The translations under genes and the position numbers were made by a program. Below, one piece after another: positions 55,619 to 64,000 of a stretch of DNA of 64,000 bases. Every line of letters starts with the position of its first letter. Position 1 is the first letter of the stretch. The notes beneath the pieces are model-generated. The model had not been told where the DNA came from and did not search any database. It worked only from the letters and a program-made list of their open reading frames with translations. Source of the DNA: Mycobacterium kubicae (GTDB lineage: Bacteria; Actinomycetota; Actinomycetes; Mycobacteriales; Mycobacteriaceae); assembly GCF_015689175.1 (NCBI RefSeq), contig NZ_CP065047.1, forward strand, positions 4,464,001 through 4,528,000, given 5' to 3'.

Positions 55619-58159
55619 ATGATTGTTGACGTGAGCCTTGGCGACCAGAACCCCAAACGGGGCGAACTGCGCATCTACCTGGGTGCGGCACCAGGCGTCG
55701 GCAAGACCTACGCGATGCTCGGAGAAGCGCACCGGCGCATAGACCGCGGCACCGACGTTTTGGCCGCCGTCGTCGAAACCCACGGCCGAGCGAAAACCGC
55801 TGAATTGCTTGACGGCATCGAAGTGGTTGCGCCCCGCTACGTCGACTACCGCGGCGGCAGCTTCCCCGAACTCGACGTGCCGGCGGTGCTGCAGCGTCAT
55901 CCGCAGGTGGTGCTGGTCGACGAACTGGCGCACACCAATACACCGGGCAGCAAGAATCCGAAGCGGTGGCAGGACGTCGAGGAATTGCTCGACGCCGGGA
56001 TCACCGTCATCTCCACCGTCAACATCCAGCACCTGGAAAGCCTCAACGACGTCGTCGCCCAGATCACCGGCATCGAGCAGAAAGAGACGATTCCCGACTC
56101 CATCGTGCGCCAGGCCGCGCAGGTCGAGCTCATCGATATCACCCCGGAGGCGTTGCGCCGCAGACTGTCTCATGGCAACGTCTATCCACCCGACAAGATC
56201 GACGCCGCGCTGTCCAACTACTTTCGCCGCGGAAACCTCACGGCGTTAAGGGAATTGGCGTTGCTGTGGTTGGCCGATCAGGTCGATACCGCGCTGGCCA
56301 AATACCGGGCGGAGAACAAGATCACCGATATGTGGGAGGCGCGCGAGCGAGTCGTCGTGGCCGTCACCGGTGGGCCCGAATCGGAAACCTTGGTGCGACG
56401 GGCTTCACGCATCGCGTCGAAGTCCAGCGCCGAGTTGATGGTCGTGCATGTGCTACGCGGGGATGGGCTGGCCGGGCTGTCCGAGGACCGGATGAGCAAG
56501 CTGCGCGAATTGGCCAACAGTCTCGACGCGTCGCTGCACACCGTGCTCGGCGACGACGTACCGCGGGCGCTGCTGGATTTCGCCCGGGAGATCAACGCCA
56601 CTCAACTGGTGATCGGCACCTCACGCCGGCCCCGCTGGGCGCGCATCTTCGAAGAAGGCATCGGCCCGGCCATTGTCGAGCGGTCCGGCAAGATCGACGT
56701 GCACATGGTGACGCACGAGGAAGCCAAGGGCGGCATTCGGGGCGCGGCGGTCTCACCGCGGGAGCGGCGCGTCGCTTCCTGGCTGGCCGCCGTCATCGTC
56801 CCGTCGCTGATCTGCGCCGTCACGGTCGGGGTGCTGGACCGGTATCTGGACAACGGCGGCGAAAGCGCGTTGTTCTTCGTCGGGGTGCTGGTCGTCGGGC
56901 TGCTGGGAGGCGTTGCGCCGGCGATACTTTCGGCCGTGCTGTCGAGCCTGCTCTTGAATTACTTCTTGACCGCGCCGCGCCACACGTTCACCATCGCCGA
57001 ACCCGACGCCGCCGTCACCGAGGTGGTGATGCTGCTGATCGCGGTCGCGGTCGCGGTGCTGGTCGACGGCGCGGCCAACCGCGCTCGCGAGGCCCGGCTC
57101 GCCTCGCAGGAAGCCGAACTGCTGACGCTGTTCGCCGGTTCGGTGCTGCGCGGCGCCGATCTCGAGACGCTGCTGGAGCGGGTGCGCGAAACCTACGCCC
57201 AGCGCACGGTCAGCATGCTGCGCGAACGCGCCGACGACGACCGCCGGCGCAGTGAGCTGGTTGCCGCGGTGGGCGCACAGCCCTGCACCAGCGTCGATTC
57301 CGCCGACACCGCAATCGAAGTCGGCGACGACGAATTCTGGATGCTGATGGCCGGCCGGCAGTTGTCGGCGCGCGACCGGCGGGTGCTCGGTGCGGTGGCC
57401 AAGCAGGCGGCCGGTTTGATCCGCCAGCGCGAGCTGGCCGAAGAGGCCAGCCGGGCGGAGGCGATCGGGCGCGCCGACGAACTGCGGCGCTCGCTGCTGT
57501 CGGCGGTCAGCCACGACCTGCGCACTCCGCTGGCCGCGGCAAAGGTCGCGGTGTCCAGCTTGCGCGCCGCAGACGTCGCCTTCTCCCCCGAAGACACCGC
57601 CGAATTGTTGGCCACCATCGAAGAATCCATCGACCAGCTGACCGCGCTGGTGGGTAACCTGCTGGACTCCTCCCGCCTGGCCGCCGGCGTGGTCCGCCCC
57701 GAACTGAACCGGGTGTACCTGGAAGAGGTGGTGCAGCGGGCGTTGATCAGTATCGGCAAAGGGGCCACCGGGTTCTACCGATCCGCCATCGACCGGGTCA
57801 AGGTCGACGTCGGCGATGCCGTCGTGCTGGCCGACGCGGGCCTGCTGGAGCGGGTGCTGGCCAACCTGATCGACAACGCGCTGCGCTACGCGCCCGACTG
57901 CGTGGTGCGGGTCAACGCCGGCCGCGTGGGTAGCCGGGTGTTGATCAATGTCATCGACGAGGGCCCCGGGATTCCACACGGCACCGAGGACCAGCTTTTC
58001 GAATCTTTCCAACGCCTGGGCGACCACGACAACACCACCGGCGTGGGCCTCGGGATGTCGGTGGCGCGCGGTTTCGTCGAGGCGATGGGCGGGACCATCA
58101 GCGCCGGGGACACTCCCGGCGGCGGCCTGACCGTCGTAGTGGATTTCCCGGCGCCATGA
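55619..58159 (+). CDS. kdpD: osmosensitive K+ channel sensor kinase KdpD
   Basis: The 846-residue product has the KdpD N-terminal domain with GAAPGVGKT (22-30), a USP-like domain (about 240-370), four TM helices (about 385-490), a GAF-like region and a histidine kinase with SHDLRTPLAA (His near 631) and NLIDNALRYAPD, DEGPGIPHG and GVGLGMSVARG. It senses K+ limitation or turgor and phosphorylates KdpE. The kdpE ATG overlaps its stop by 4 nt. Confidence 0.95.
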   Translation: MIVDVSLGDQNPKRGELRIYLGAAPGVGKTYAMLGEAHRRIDRGTDVLAAVVETHGRAKTAELLDGIEVVAPRYVDYRGGSFPELDVPAVLQRHPQVVLVDELAHTNTPGSKNPKRWQDVEELLDAGITVISTVNIQHLESLNDVVAQITGIEQKETIPDSIVRQAAQVELIDITPEALRRRLSHGNVYPPDKIDAALSNYFRRGNLTALRELALLWLADQVDTALAKYRAENKITDMWEARERVVVAVTGGPESETLVRRASRIASKSSAELMVVHVLRGDGLAGLSEDRMSKLRELANSLDASLHTVLGDDVPRALLDFAREINATQLVIGTSRRPRWARIFEEGIGPAIVERSGKIDVHMVTHEEAKGGIRGAAVSPRERRVASWLAAVIVPSLICAVTVGVLDRYLDNGGESALFFVGVLVVGLLGGVAPAILSAVLSSLLLNYFLTAPRHTFTIAEPDAAVTEVVMLLIAVAVAVLVDGAANRAREARLASQEAELLTLFAGSVLRGADLETLLERVRETYAQRTVSMLRERADDDRRRSELVAAVGAQPCTSVDSADTAIEVGDDEFWMLMAGRQLSARDRRVLGAVAKQAAGLIRQRELAEEASRAEAIGRADELRRSLLSAVSHDLRTPLAAAKVAVSSLRAADVAFSPEDTAELLATIEESIDQLTALVGNLLDSSRLAAGVVRPELNRVYLEEVVQRALISIGKGATGFYRSAIDRVKVDVGDAVVLADAGLLERVLANLIDNALRYAPDCVVRVNAGRVGSRVLINVIDEGPGIPHGTEDQLFESFQRLGDHDNTTGVGLGMSVARGFVEAMGGTISAGDTPGGGLTVVVDFPAP

Positions 58160-58836
58160 CTCGGGTCCTGGTGATCGATGACGAGCCGCACATCCTGCGC
58201 GCGTTGAAGATCAACCTGACCGTGCGCGGTTATGAGGTGATCACCGCGTCCAGCGGCGCGGGTGCGTTGCGCGCGGCCGCCGAACATCCGCCGGACGTGG
58301 TGATCCTGGACCTGGGGTTGCCAGACATGTCCGGCATCGACGTGCTGGGTGGTCTGCGCGGCTGGCTGTCCGCGCCGGTGATCGTGTTGTCGGCACGCAC
58401 GGATTCCTCGGACAAGGTGCAGGCCTTGGACGCCGGTGCCGACGACTACGTGACGAAACCGTTTGGCATGGACGAATTTCTGGCGCGGTTGCGTGCGGCG
58501 GTGCGCCGGACGGCCGCGGCCTCCGAAGTCGATCAGCCGGTGATCGAAACCGAGGCGTTCACCGTGGATTTGGCCGCCAAGAAGGTCACCAAGGACGGCG
58601 AGGAAGTGCATCTGACTCCGACGGAATGGGGCATGCTCGAGGTGCTGGTGCGCAACCGCGGCAAGCTGGTTGGGCGCGAGGAGTTGCTCAAGGAGGTGTG
58701 GGGGCCCAGCTATGCGACCGAAACCCATTACCTACGTGTGTATTTGGCGCAGCTGCGGCGCAAGCTCGAGGCAGACCCGTCCCATCCGAAACATCTGCTG
58801 ACCGAATCGGGGATGGGTTACCGGTTCGAGGCGTGA
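58156..58836 (+). CDS. kdpE: response regulator KdpE
   Basis: The 226-residue product has a receiver (Asp52 in LDLGLPDMSG, Lys near 101 in TKPFG) and an OmpR-type winged helix (LLKEVWGPSYATETHYLRVY). It is the partner of KdpD, expected to activate kdpFABC, perhaps through the half-sites at 50571-50609. It starts inside the kdpD stop (ATGA). Confidence 0.96.
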   Translation: MTRVLVIDDEPHILRALKINLTVRGYEVITASSGAGALRAAAEHPPDVVILDLGLPDMSGIDVLGGLRGWLSAPVIVLSARTDSSDKVQALDAGADDYVTKPFGMDEFLARLRAAVRRTAAASEVDQPVIETEAFTVDLAAKKVTKDGEEVHLTPTEWGMLEVLVRNRGKLVGREELLKEVWGPSYATETHYLRVYLAQLRRKLEADPSHPKHLLTESGMGYRFEA

Positions 58837-58937
58837 GTCACAGCCGTCACACGCGTTCGGCGTTCCGGGCAGTGTTCTTTTTACCCGCCTCACAGCGACA
58901 ACTGCTGCTTGTCGGACCCGCGTGCCACAGTTCGGCG

Positions 58938-59234
58938 ATGACCAAGAAATTGCATGGGACTGAGCTTCGTTACGTGCTCACAATGCACCTGGCCGTGCAC
59001 GGGCCGGCGAGCATCGCCGAACTGATCGACGTCCTGACCTGGCACGGCTTCGGTGTCGAGGGCAGGCCGTCCAAGGCGGTGTCCGACGCGTTGCGGTGGG
59101 AGATAGGGCGCGGCCGGGTGCGGCGCCTGAGGCGAGGGCGGTACGGGCCGGCGGATATGCCGCGTTCCACCGAATACCGGATCCACCAACGGGTGTTGGC
59201 TCTGCGCGCCGCCGCGAAGTTGATGCTCCTATAG
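58938..59234 (+). CDS. small winged-helix-like hypothetical protein
   Basis: The 98-residue product from ATG 58938 reads LRYVLTMHLAVHGPASIAEL and GVEGRPSKAVSDALRWEIGR with an Arg-rich wing-like RVRRLRRGRYGPADMP, typical of a small winged-helix DNA-binding protein. Its end overlaps the IS110-type gene by 6 bp, so the natural C-terminus may have been changed by that insertion. Function unknown. Confidence 0.7.
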   Translation: MTKKLHGTELRYVLTMHLAVHGPASIAELIDVLTWHGFGVEGRPSKAVSDALRWEIGRGRVRRLRRGRYGPADMPRSTEYRIHQRVLALRAAAKLMLL

Positions 59235-60300
59235 ATGGCAAGTGGTTGGTGGGTGGGCGTGGGGTTGTTGGCGTAGGTGTTTGGTGTGGGTCCAGACTTC
59301 GCGGGCGATGTGGCGTTTAAGGCAGCGCATGATTTCGGGTTTGGTTTTGCCTTCGGTGGTGCGTCGGGCGACGTAGGCGCGGGTGGGGTGGTGGTATTTC
59401 ATCCGGACGATGACGATGCGGTGCAAGGCGGCGTTGGCTTGGCGGTGTCCGGCCCGGTTGAGCCGGTAGCGCACGGTCTTTCCGCTGGATGCTGGGATGG
59501 GGCAGACGCCACAGAGTTTGGCGAAGGCCGCTTCACTGTGCAGTCGTGCGGGGTTGTCGCCGAGTGCCAGGAGTAGTTGGGAGGCATTGTCTGGGCCGAT
59601 GCCGATGGTGGCCGTCAGCCGGGGGGCAAGTTGATCGACGAGGCGGCCCAGGAGTTGTTCGTGTGCGGTGATCTCGGCGTGCAGGTTGTGCCAACGTTGG
59701 GCGATGGCCCGCAGGCTGTATTTGGCGGCCGCGGTGACCGAGGTCAGCTGGCCAGGACGCAGGGCCGCGCACCGGCGTAGCAGTGCCGTGTCGGGCAAGG
59801 GCTGCAGCGTTTCGCGCAACTCGGCCGGTGCGGTGATCAGGACGGCTTTGAGTGACTGCATCGCCGCGGTACGCGCTTTGACCGCAGCGTCTTTGGCGAC
59901 TTTGAGGTGCCGAATCATTTCCACGGCGCCGTCGGCGGTTTTGGGGATCGCCTCGGCGTGGCCGGCCAGCACCGCGCGGGCGGCGTTTTCGGCGTCAAAT
60001 AGGTCCGACTTGCCCCGCCGGTGGCGGTCTTGGCGGTTGGGCCGCGCCACTTCGATTACCTCGTGGCCATGACGACGCACCGCAGAGGCCAGCCCACGGC
60101 CATAGGAACCGGTGCCCTCGATGCCAAAGCGCAGCACTGTGCCGAACTGAGCGGCCCACTCGATTAACGCCCGGTATCCCTCACGATCGGCGCCAAAGCT
60201 GGCCGTTGCCAACAGCGCACCACCCACATCTACTACCGCAGCGGCATAGAACGTCTTTATGGGTGTCGACACCGACCACGACTCGACTCGGCGGTGGCAT
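59229..60300 (-). pseudogene. IS110-family transposase with N-terminal frameshift
   Basis: The frame 60272-59229 (347 residues) has most of an IS110 transposase: FGIEGTGSYGRGLASAVR, GKSDLFDAENAARAVL and the C-terminal transposase_20 region (LLLALGDNPARLHSEAAFAK, CGVCPIPASSGK). The normal start VVGVDTHKD is in another frame just upstream. An extra A at + strand 60248 would account for this, since without it the join reads GVDTHKDVHAAAVVD. The first Asp of the DEDD site lies in the lost part, so the product is probably inactive. ATG 60300 is the likely original start. No clear end sequences were identified. Confidence 0.78.
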
Positions 60301-60494
60301 CGTTGGCATGCTTGTCATTGCGACCTTTCAGCGAGGGTTGCGACGCTGGCCGGTCGGGTCGGTTGCGTCCAGCAGAGTGGTGTACGAGTCGGAGCTGATC
60401 AGCGGTACCGGCGTGTCGTAGCCGAGTGAATGAAGGTCATCGCGTGATTCTTCGAGAGACCGTCCAGAGTCACTCGAGCAAAGGAATCAACGCG
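60301..60494. other. non-coding segment between IS110-type and IS256-type genes
   Basis: This 194-bp segment is upstream of the IS110-type gene on the minus strand and upstream of the IS256-type gene on the plus strand. It should contain an end of each element. In the IS110 family this position encodes the bridge RNA; CGCAACC and GGTCGC repeats here could form stems, but no reliable fold was made. Confidence 0.4.
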
Positions 60495-61556
60495 ATGACC
60501 ACTGCCCACGATATCGACCTACCGACCGTGTTGGCCGAACGACTCACCACCTGCCACCCCGACGTGCTGCGCGAGTTATTGGCCACATTCATCCATACCC
60601 TGATGGGTGCTGAAGCCGATGCTCTGTGCGGTGCCGGATACCGGGAGCGCAGCGCCGAGCGGTCCAATCAGCGAAACGGCTATCGGCAGCGCCAGTTCGA
60701 CACCCGGGCAGGCACATTGGATCTGGCGATCCCCAAGCTGCGTCAGGGCTCGTACTTCCCGGACTGGCTGCTGGAACGCCGCAAACGCGCCGAGAGGGCA
60801 CTGACCACGGTGGTGGCCACTTGCTATCTATTGGGCGTGTCGACGCGACGGATGGACAAACTCGTCGAGACCCTCGGTATTACGTCGCTGTCGAAGTCTC
60901 AGGTGTCGGTGATGGCCAAAGAACTCGACGCCGCGGTGGAAGCCTTCCGGACCCGACCGCTGGACGCCGGCCCGTACACGTTCATGGCTGCTGACGCCCT
61001 GGTCCTTAAAGTGCGCGAGGCTGGCCGGGTGGTCAACGTGCACGCGCTGATCGCTACCGGGGTCAACGCCGAGGGCTACCGCGAAATCCTGGGTATAGAC
61101 GTCACCACCGCTGAGGACGGGGCCGGCTGGTTGACGTTCCTGCGCTCGCTGACCGCCCGCGGTCTGTGCGGGGTCGCACTGGTCACCTCGGATGCTCATG
61201 CCGGGCTCGTCAATGCGATCGGCGCCACTTTGCCAGGAGCGTCGTGGCAGCGGTGTCGCACCCATTACACGACCAATCTGATGGCCGTCACCCCGAAGAG
61301 CTCCTGGCCGTGGGTGCGCACCCTGGTGCACTCGGTGTTCGATCAGCCTGACGCTGATTCCGTTGCCGCGCAATATGATCGGGTTATTGACGCACTGGCC
61401 GACAAGATGCCCAAGGTTGCCGCGCACTTGGAGGACGCCCGCGCGGACCTGTTGGCGTTCACCGCCTTCCCCAAACAGATCTGGCGCCAGATCTGGTCGA
61501 ACAATCCCCTATCCGTTAACCGGCTCTCCGGGGACACGGTTCGGGCTGCAGCGTGA
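60495..61556 (+). pseudogene. IS256-family (IS1245-like) transposase, 3' truncated
   Basis: ATG 60495 starts MTTAHDIDLPTVLAERLTTC, close to the IS1245/IS1311-type transposases of mycobacteria as I remember them. AADAL and TSDAH carry the first two Asp of the DDE site. The family sequence stops after IWRQIWSNNP at about 61506; what follows is unrelated and ends at 61556. The usual QERLNREI segment with the catalytic Glu and about 60 more residues are missing, so it is inactive. The break is just before the recombinase pair. Confidence 0.85.
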
Positions 61557-61624
61557 GGTTCACGCACAAGCGCTGAGCACGGATGGATGCTGTCTGCATC
61601 TCGGTGGGGGAAGGCGGAGCGGCG

Positions 61625-62674
61625 ATGCGGGTACTCAAGAGCGACAGCGGATATGTCCTGGAGGGCGACTGGGACGGGCAGGACGCGGTGAACGCGTTTC
61701 TCAACCATTTGGCGGGACGGGGGTTCAGCGCGGCCACGGTGCGGGCCTACGCATTCGACGTCGCCAATTTGAGCCGGTTCCTCGTCCAGCAAGCGGTCGG
61801 GCTCGCCGCGGTCGATGCGCCGTTGGTGTTCGACTGGATCGACTGGCAAGGCGTCCGCCGAACGGACCAGCCCACCGGCGGTCACCGCTCGTCGACCCCG
61901 CCGGCAGCTTCGACGGTGAACCGCCGGGTCGCGGCAGTGCGCGCGTTATTCGAGTATCTGGTGATGACCGGTGTCTGCACCGACAATCCGGTGCCGTCGC
62001 CGCGGCGGGGACAGGGGCTGCGCCAGTCGCAGCGGGGGTTGCTCGGTCATCTGGGTCCCGGGCGTGCACGCAGTGGCGGTAGGTTGGTGCGTCAGCCGCA
62101 GCGTCTTCCGGAATCGTTGTCCACCAACGATGTCGACGCGTTCCTGGCGACACTGGCAACGCACCGGGACCGGGCGATGGTGCTGGTGATGCTACTCGGA
62201 GGGCTGCGTTCGGCCGAGGCGCGTGGCCTGCTGCTCGCCGACGTCGATATGGGCCGGCGCCGGCTTCGGGTGATCGGCAAGGGCGGCAAGGAACGTCATG
62301 TCCCGGTCGATGCGGCGTTCTTCACCGAGCTCGCCGCCTACCTGCGATGGGAGCGGCCGCCGGGGTTGGCGACGCCGCAGTGCTTCGTAGTGCTGCGCGG
62401 CCCGACGACCGGTGCACCGGTCAGCGAGGCCGGGCTGCGCAGCCTGTTCCGTCGGCACCGGGAGACCTCTGGCGCCACAAGAGTCCGCCCGCACCGTTTA
62501 CGGCATACCTACGGCACCGAATTGTCGGCGGCCGGAATCGATCTGCTGGCGTTGCGGGCGTTGATGGGGCATGTCTCGCCGGAGACCACGGCCCGCTACG
62601 TGCATTTGTCGATCGAGCAGCTCGCCGCCGAATACGGTGCTGCTCGTGCGACGTTGGCCGGAGCCCGGCAGTGA
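61625..62674 (+). CDS. tyrosine recombinase, first of an overlapping pair
   Basis: The 349-residue product has an N-terminal SAM-like domain (FLNHLAGRGFSAATVRAYAF) and a catalytic domain with GGLRSAEARG (Arg), HRLRHTYGTEL (HxxR), LMGHVSPETT (His) and ARYVHLS (Tyr), a complete catalytic set. GGCGGAG precedes ATG 61625; an upstream ATG at 61583 is possible. Its stop overlaps the next gene by GTGA. The size and the pairing resemble TnpA of Tn554-like elements or the first gene of recombinase-in-trio elements. Confidence 0.85.
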   Translation: MRVLKSDSGYVLEGDWDGQDAVNAFLNHLAGRGFSAATVRAYAFDVANLSRFLVQQAVGLAAVDAPLVFDWIDWQGVRRTDQPTGGHRSSTPPAASTVNRRVAAVRALFEYLVMTGVCTDNPVPSPRRGQGLRQSQRGLLGHLGPGRARSGGRLVRQPQRLPESLSTNDVDAFLATLATHRDRAMVLVMLLGGLRSAEARGLLLADVDMGRRRLRVIGKGGKERHVPVDAAFFTELAAYLRWERPPGLATPQCFVVLRGPTTGAPVSEAGLRSLFRRHRETSGATRVRPHRLRHTYGTELSAAGIDLLALRALMGHVSPETTARYVHLSIEQLAAEYGAARATLAGARQ

Positions 62675-64000
62675 CCACGGTGTTGGTCGGCCAACCCGTA
62701 GGCGCCGACGAGGTGGTGGCGGATTATCTCGACCACGTCGCCACCCTGGGTTTGAGCGGGCGGGCGGTACGCGACCGGATTCGGATCGCTCGCGACTTCA
62801 CCGCACGCCACCGCGACCTGCACGCCTGGATGACGCTGCCGGCAGCCGAGCGGATCGCCGAGATACGGGACACCGGGGCGTGGCCGCTGATCTGTCACAC
62901 GATCGGCACCGGCCGGTTACGGCTGGACGTCGAGCTGGCCGCGGTCAAACAGTTGACCGGGCTGGGCCGCGCAGTGGAGGACCGGGATCCGAGCGGATTC
63001 GCCGCGTTGCGGAATGCGGGAATTCGGTTGGGCTGGAGGAGTTCCTGGGTCGAGACGGTCCTCGGCGAATGTCTGGCGGTAGTGCTGGCACACCACGGCG
63101 GAATGGTCGCCGACCTGACCGGCGACGCGCTCGACGACTTCGACGCCGCGCTGTCACGTACCGTGGTGCCGCCATCGTCGCGGCGGGCATACAGGGGGCG
63201 GCTGGCCAGCCTGCGGCAGCTGTTGTTCGAGACCGCGGTCATCGACACCGCGCCGAAACGCCGGCGGTGGGCCCGTAGCCTCGAGCAGCGCTTCACCGAG
63301 GTGGAGATGCCCGACCCGATCCGTCAGACGTTGCTGCGCTACATCGGCGTGCGCGCGGCGGTGCTGCGGCCCAAATCGGTCGAGTCGCTGATCAACGACC
63401 TGCTGCCCTTCGCCGAATACCTCACCGCTCACCATCCCGACGTCATCAGCCTGCGTGAACTCGACCGGAGCTGCATCGAGGGCTACCTGAAATGGAATCG
63501 CACCCGGGGCTGGCGTGGTCAGCGCGCCGCCGCGGGCGCCGGGCGCACCGTCTCGGCCGCGGTGGCCCAGTCGGCAGTGCTCAGTCTGCGCAACCTGCTC
63601 GACGACATCACCGCCTGGGGCTGGGCGCAGGCCCCACCACGGCGGTTGGTATTCGCCGCCGACGTCCCCAAACTCGACCAGCCGTTGCCACGCGCGCTAG
63701 CACCCGATGTGGACGCGGCAGTGATGAACGCCGTTGCCCACCTGCAGGATCCGTTCGCCCGCATCGGCCTGACCGTGCTGCGTGGTGCCGGCCTGCGGGC
63801 GGGGGAACTGCTCGACCTCGAACTGGGCAGCATCATCGACTACGGACCGGCCGGAACCTGGCTGAAGGTGCCACTGGGCAAGCTCGCCACCGAACGCATG
63901 GTCCCGCTCTCCGCCGCGACCCTCGCCGCGCTCGACGAGTGGGTCGCCCTCCGCGGCACGCACCGGCCGCTGCCGCACCCACGCACCGGCGTGCTCACCG
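62671..64000 (+). CDS. tyrosine recombinase, second of the pair (runs off window)
   Basis: GTG 62671 opens at least 443 residues to the window end without a stop. The N-terminal 250 residues are helical and unrecognised. RPKSVESLINDLLPFAEYLT and LTVLRGAGLRAGELLDLELG are core-binding and catalytic-domain (Arg) motifs of tyrosine recombinases; the remaining catalytic residues lie outside the window. A large second recombinase overlapping the first fits Tn554 TnpB or the second gene of a recombinase trio. Confidence 0.8.
   Translation, partial: MTTVLVGQPVGADEVVADYLDHVATLGLSGRAVRDRIRIARDFTARHRDLHAWMTLPAAERIAEIRDTGAWPLICHTIGTGRLRLDVELAAVKQLTGLGRAVEDRDPSGFAALRNAGIRLGWRSSWVETVLGECLAVVLAHHGGMVADLTGDALDDFDAALSRTVVPPSSRRAYRGRLASLRQLLFETAVIDTAPKRRRWARSLEQRFTEVEMPDPIRQTLLRYIGVRAAVLRPKSVESLINDLLPFAEYLTAHHPDVISLRELDRSCIEGYLKWNRTRGWRGQRAAAGAGRTVSAAVAQSAVLSLRNLLDDITAWGWAQAPPRRLVFAADVPKLDQPLPRALAPDVDAAVMNAVAHLQDPFARIGLTVLRGAGLRAGELLDLELGSIIDYGPAGTWLKVPLGKLATERMVPLSAATLAALDEWVALRGTHRPLPHPRTGVLT

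Overview
The window is high-G+C DNA from a Mycobacterium, most likely a slow grower. The evidence is the block PE8-PPE15-esxJ-esxI-trcR-trcS next to kdp, which matches the gene content of the Rv1027c-Rv1040c region of M. tuberculosis, together with mycobacterial-type insertion sequences and abundant GTG/TTG starts with ATGA/GTGA overlaps. No species is claimed.

Layout. (1) 1-6990 is backbone: a DUF6295-like fragment, a dienelactone hydrolase, a deazaflavin-dependent nitroreductase-like protein, an esterase-like lipoprotein, a membrane protein, a 130-bp tandem repeat, a FAD monooxygenase and a frameshifted SHOCT protein. (2) 6991-44695 is a ~37.7-kb integrative island. It sits between 39-bp direct repeats that match the 3' half of a tRNA-Leu(UAA) gene, and a tyrosine integrase lies beside the intact tRNA. 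(3) 44732-58836 is backbone again: the PE/PPE/Esx operon, TrcRS and a complete kdpFABC-kdpDE cluster. (4) 58938-64000 is a mobile-element graveyard: an IS110-type transposase with a broken N-terminus, an IS256-type transposase cut at its 3' end, and two overlapping tyrosine recombinases running off the window.

The island is mainly a defence island. Leftward, a three-gene operon ends in a KGG-type ATPase fused to TPR-like repeats. Rightward, a small HTH protein precedes a complete BREX type I operon (brxA, brxB, brxC, pglX, pglZ, brxL). This continues with almost no spacing into a SIR2-HerA pair, three dynamin-like GTPase genes, an uncharacterised gene and a phospholipase D-like protein. The right end carries the mobility genes: a RepA-like ATPase, small ORFs, an excisionase and the integrase.

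The BREX and SIR2-HerA genes are open throughout. The downstream module looks damaged: the first GTPase has an in-frame amber codon, the second has a doubtful 5' end, and the uncharacterised gene has an apparent frameshift. The RepA gene has an in-frame stop and an IS21-family insertion with a 6-bp target duplication; removing the IS and one target copy restores its frame. trcS also appears frameshifted. These lesions could be real decay or sequencing errors, and raw reads would decide.

The most interesting unexplained items are the three-GTPase/uncharacterised/PLD module, the BrxL with an MIT_C-like C-terminal domain, the paired TGCGGACT repeats at both island ends, and a promoter architecture shared by the PE8 and kdp operons (three half-sites spaced 21 and 11 bp, with the same core 15 bp downstream).
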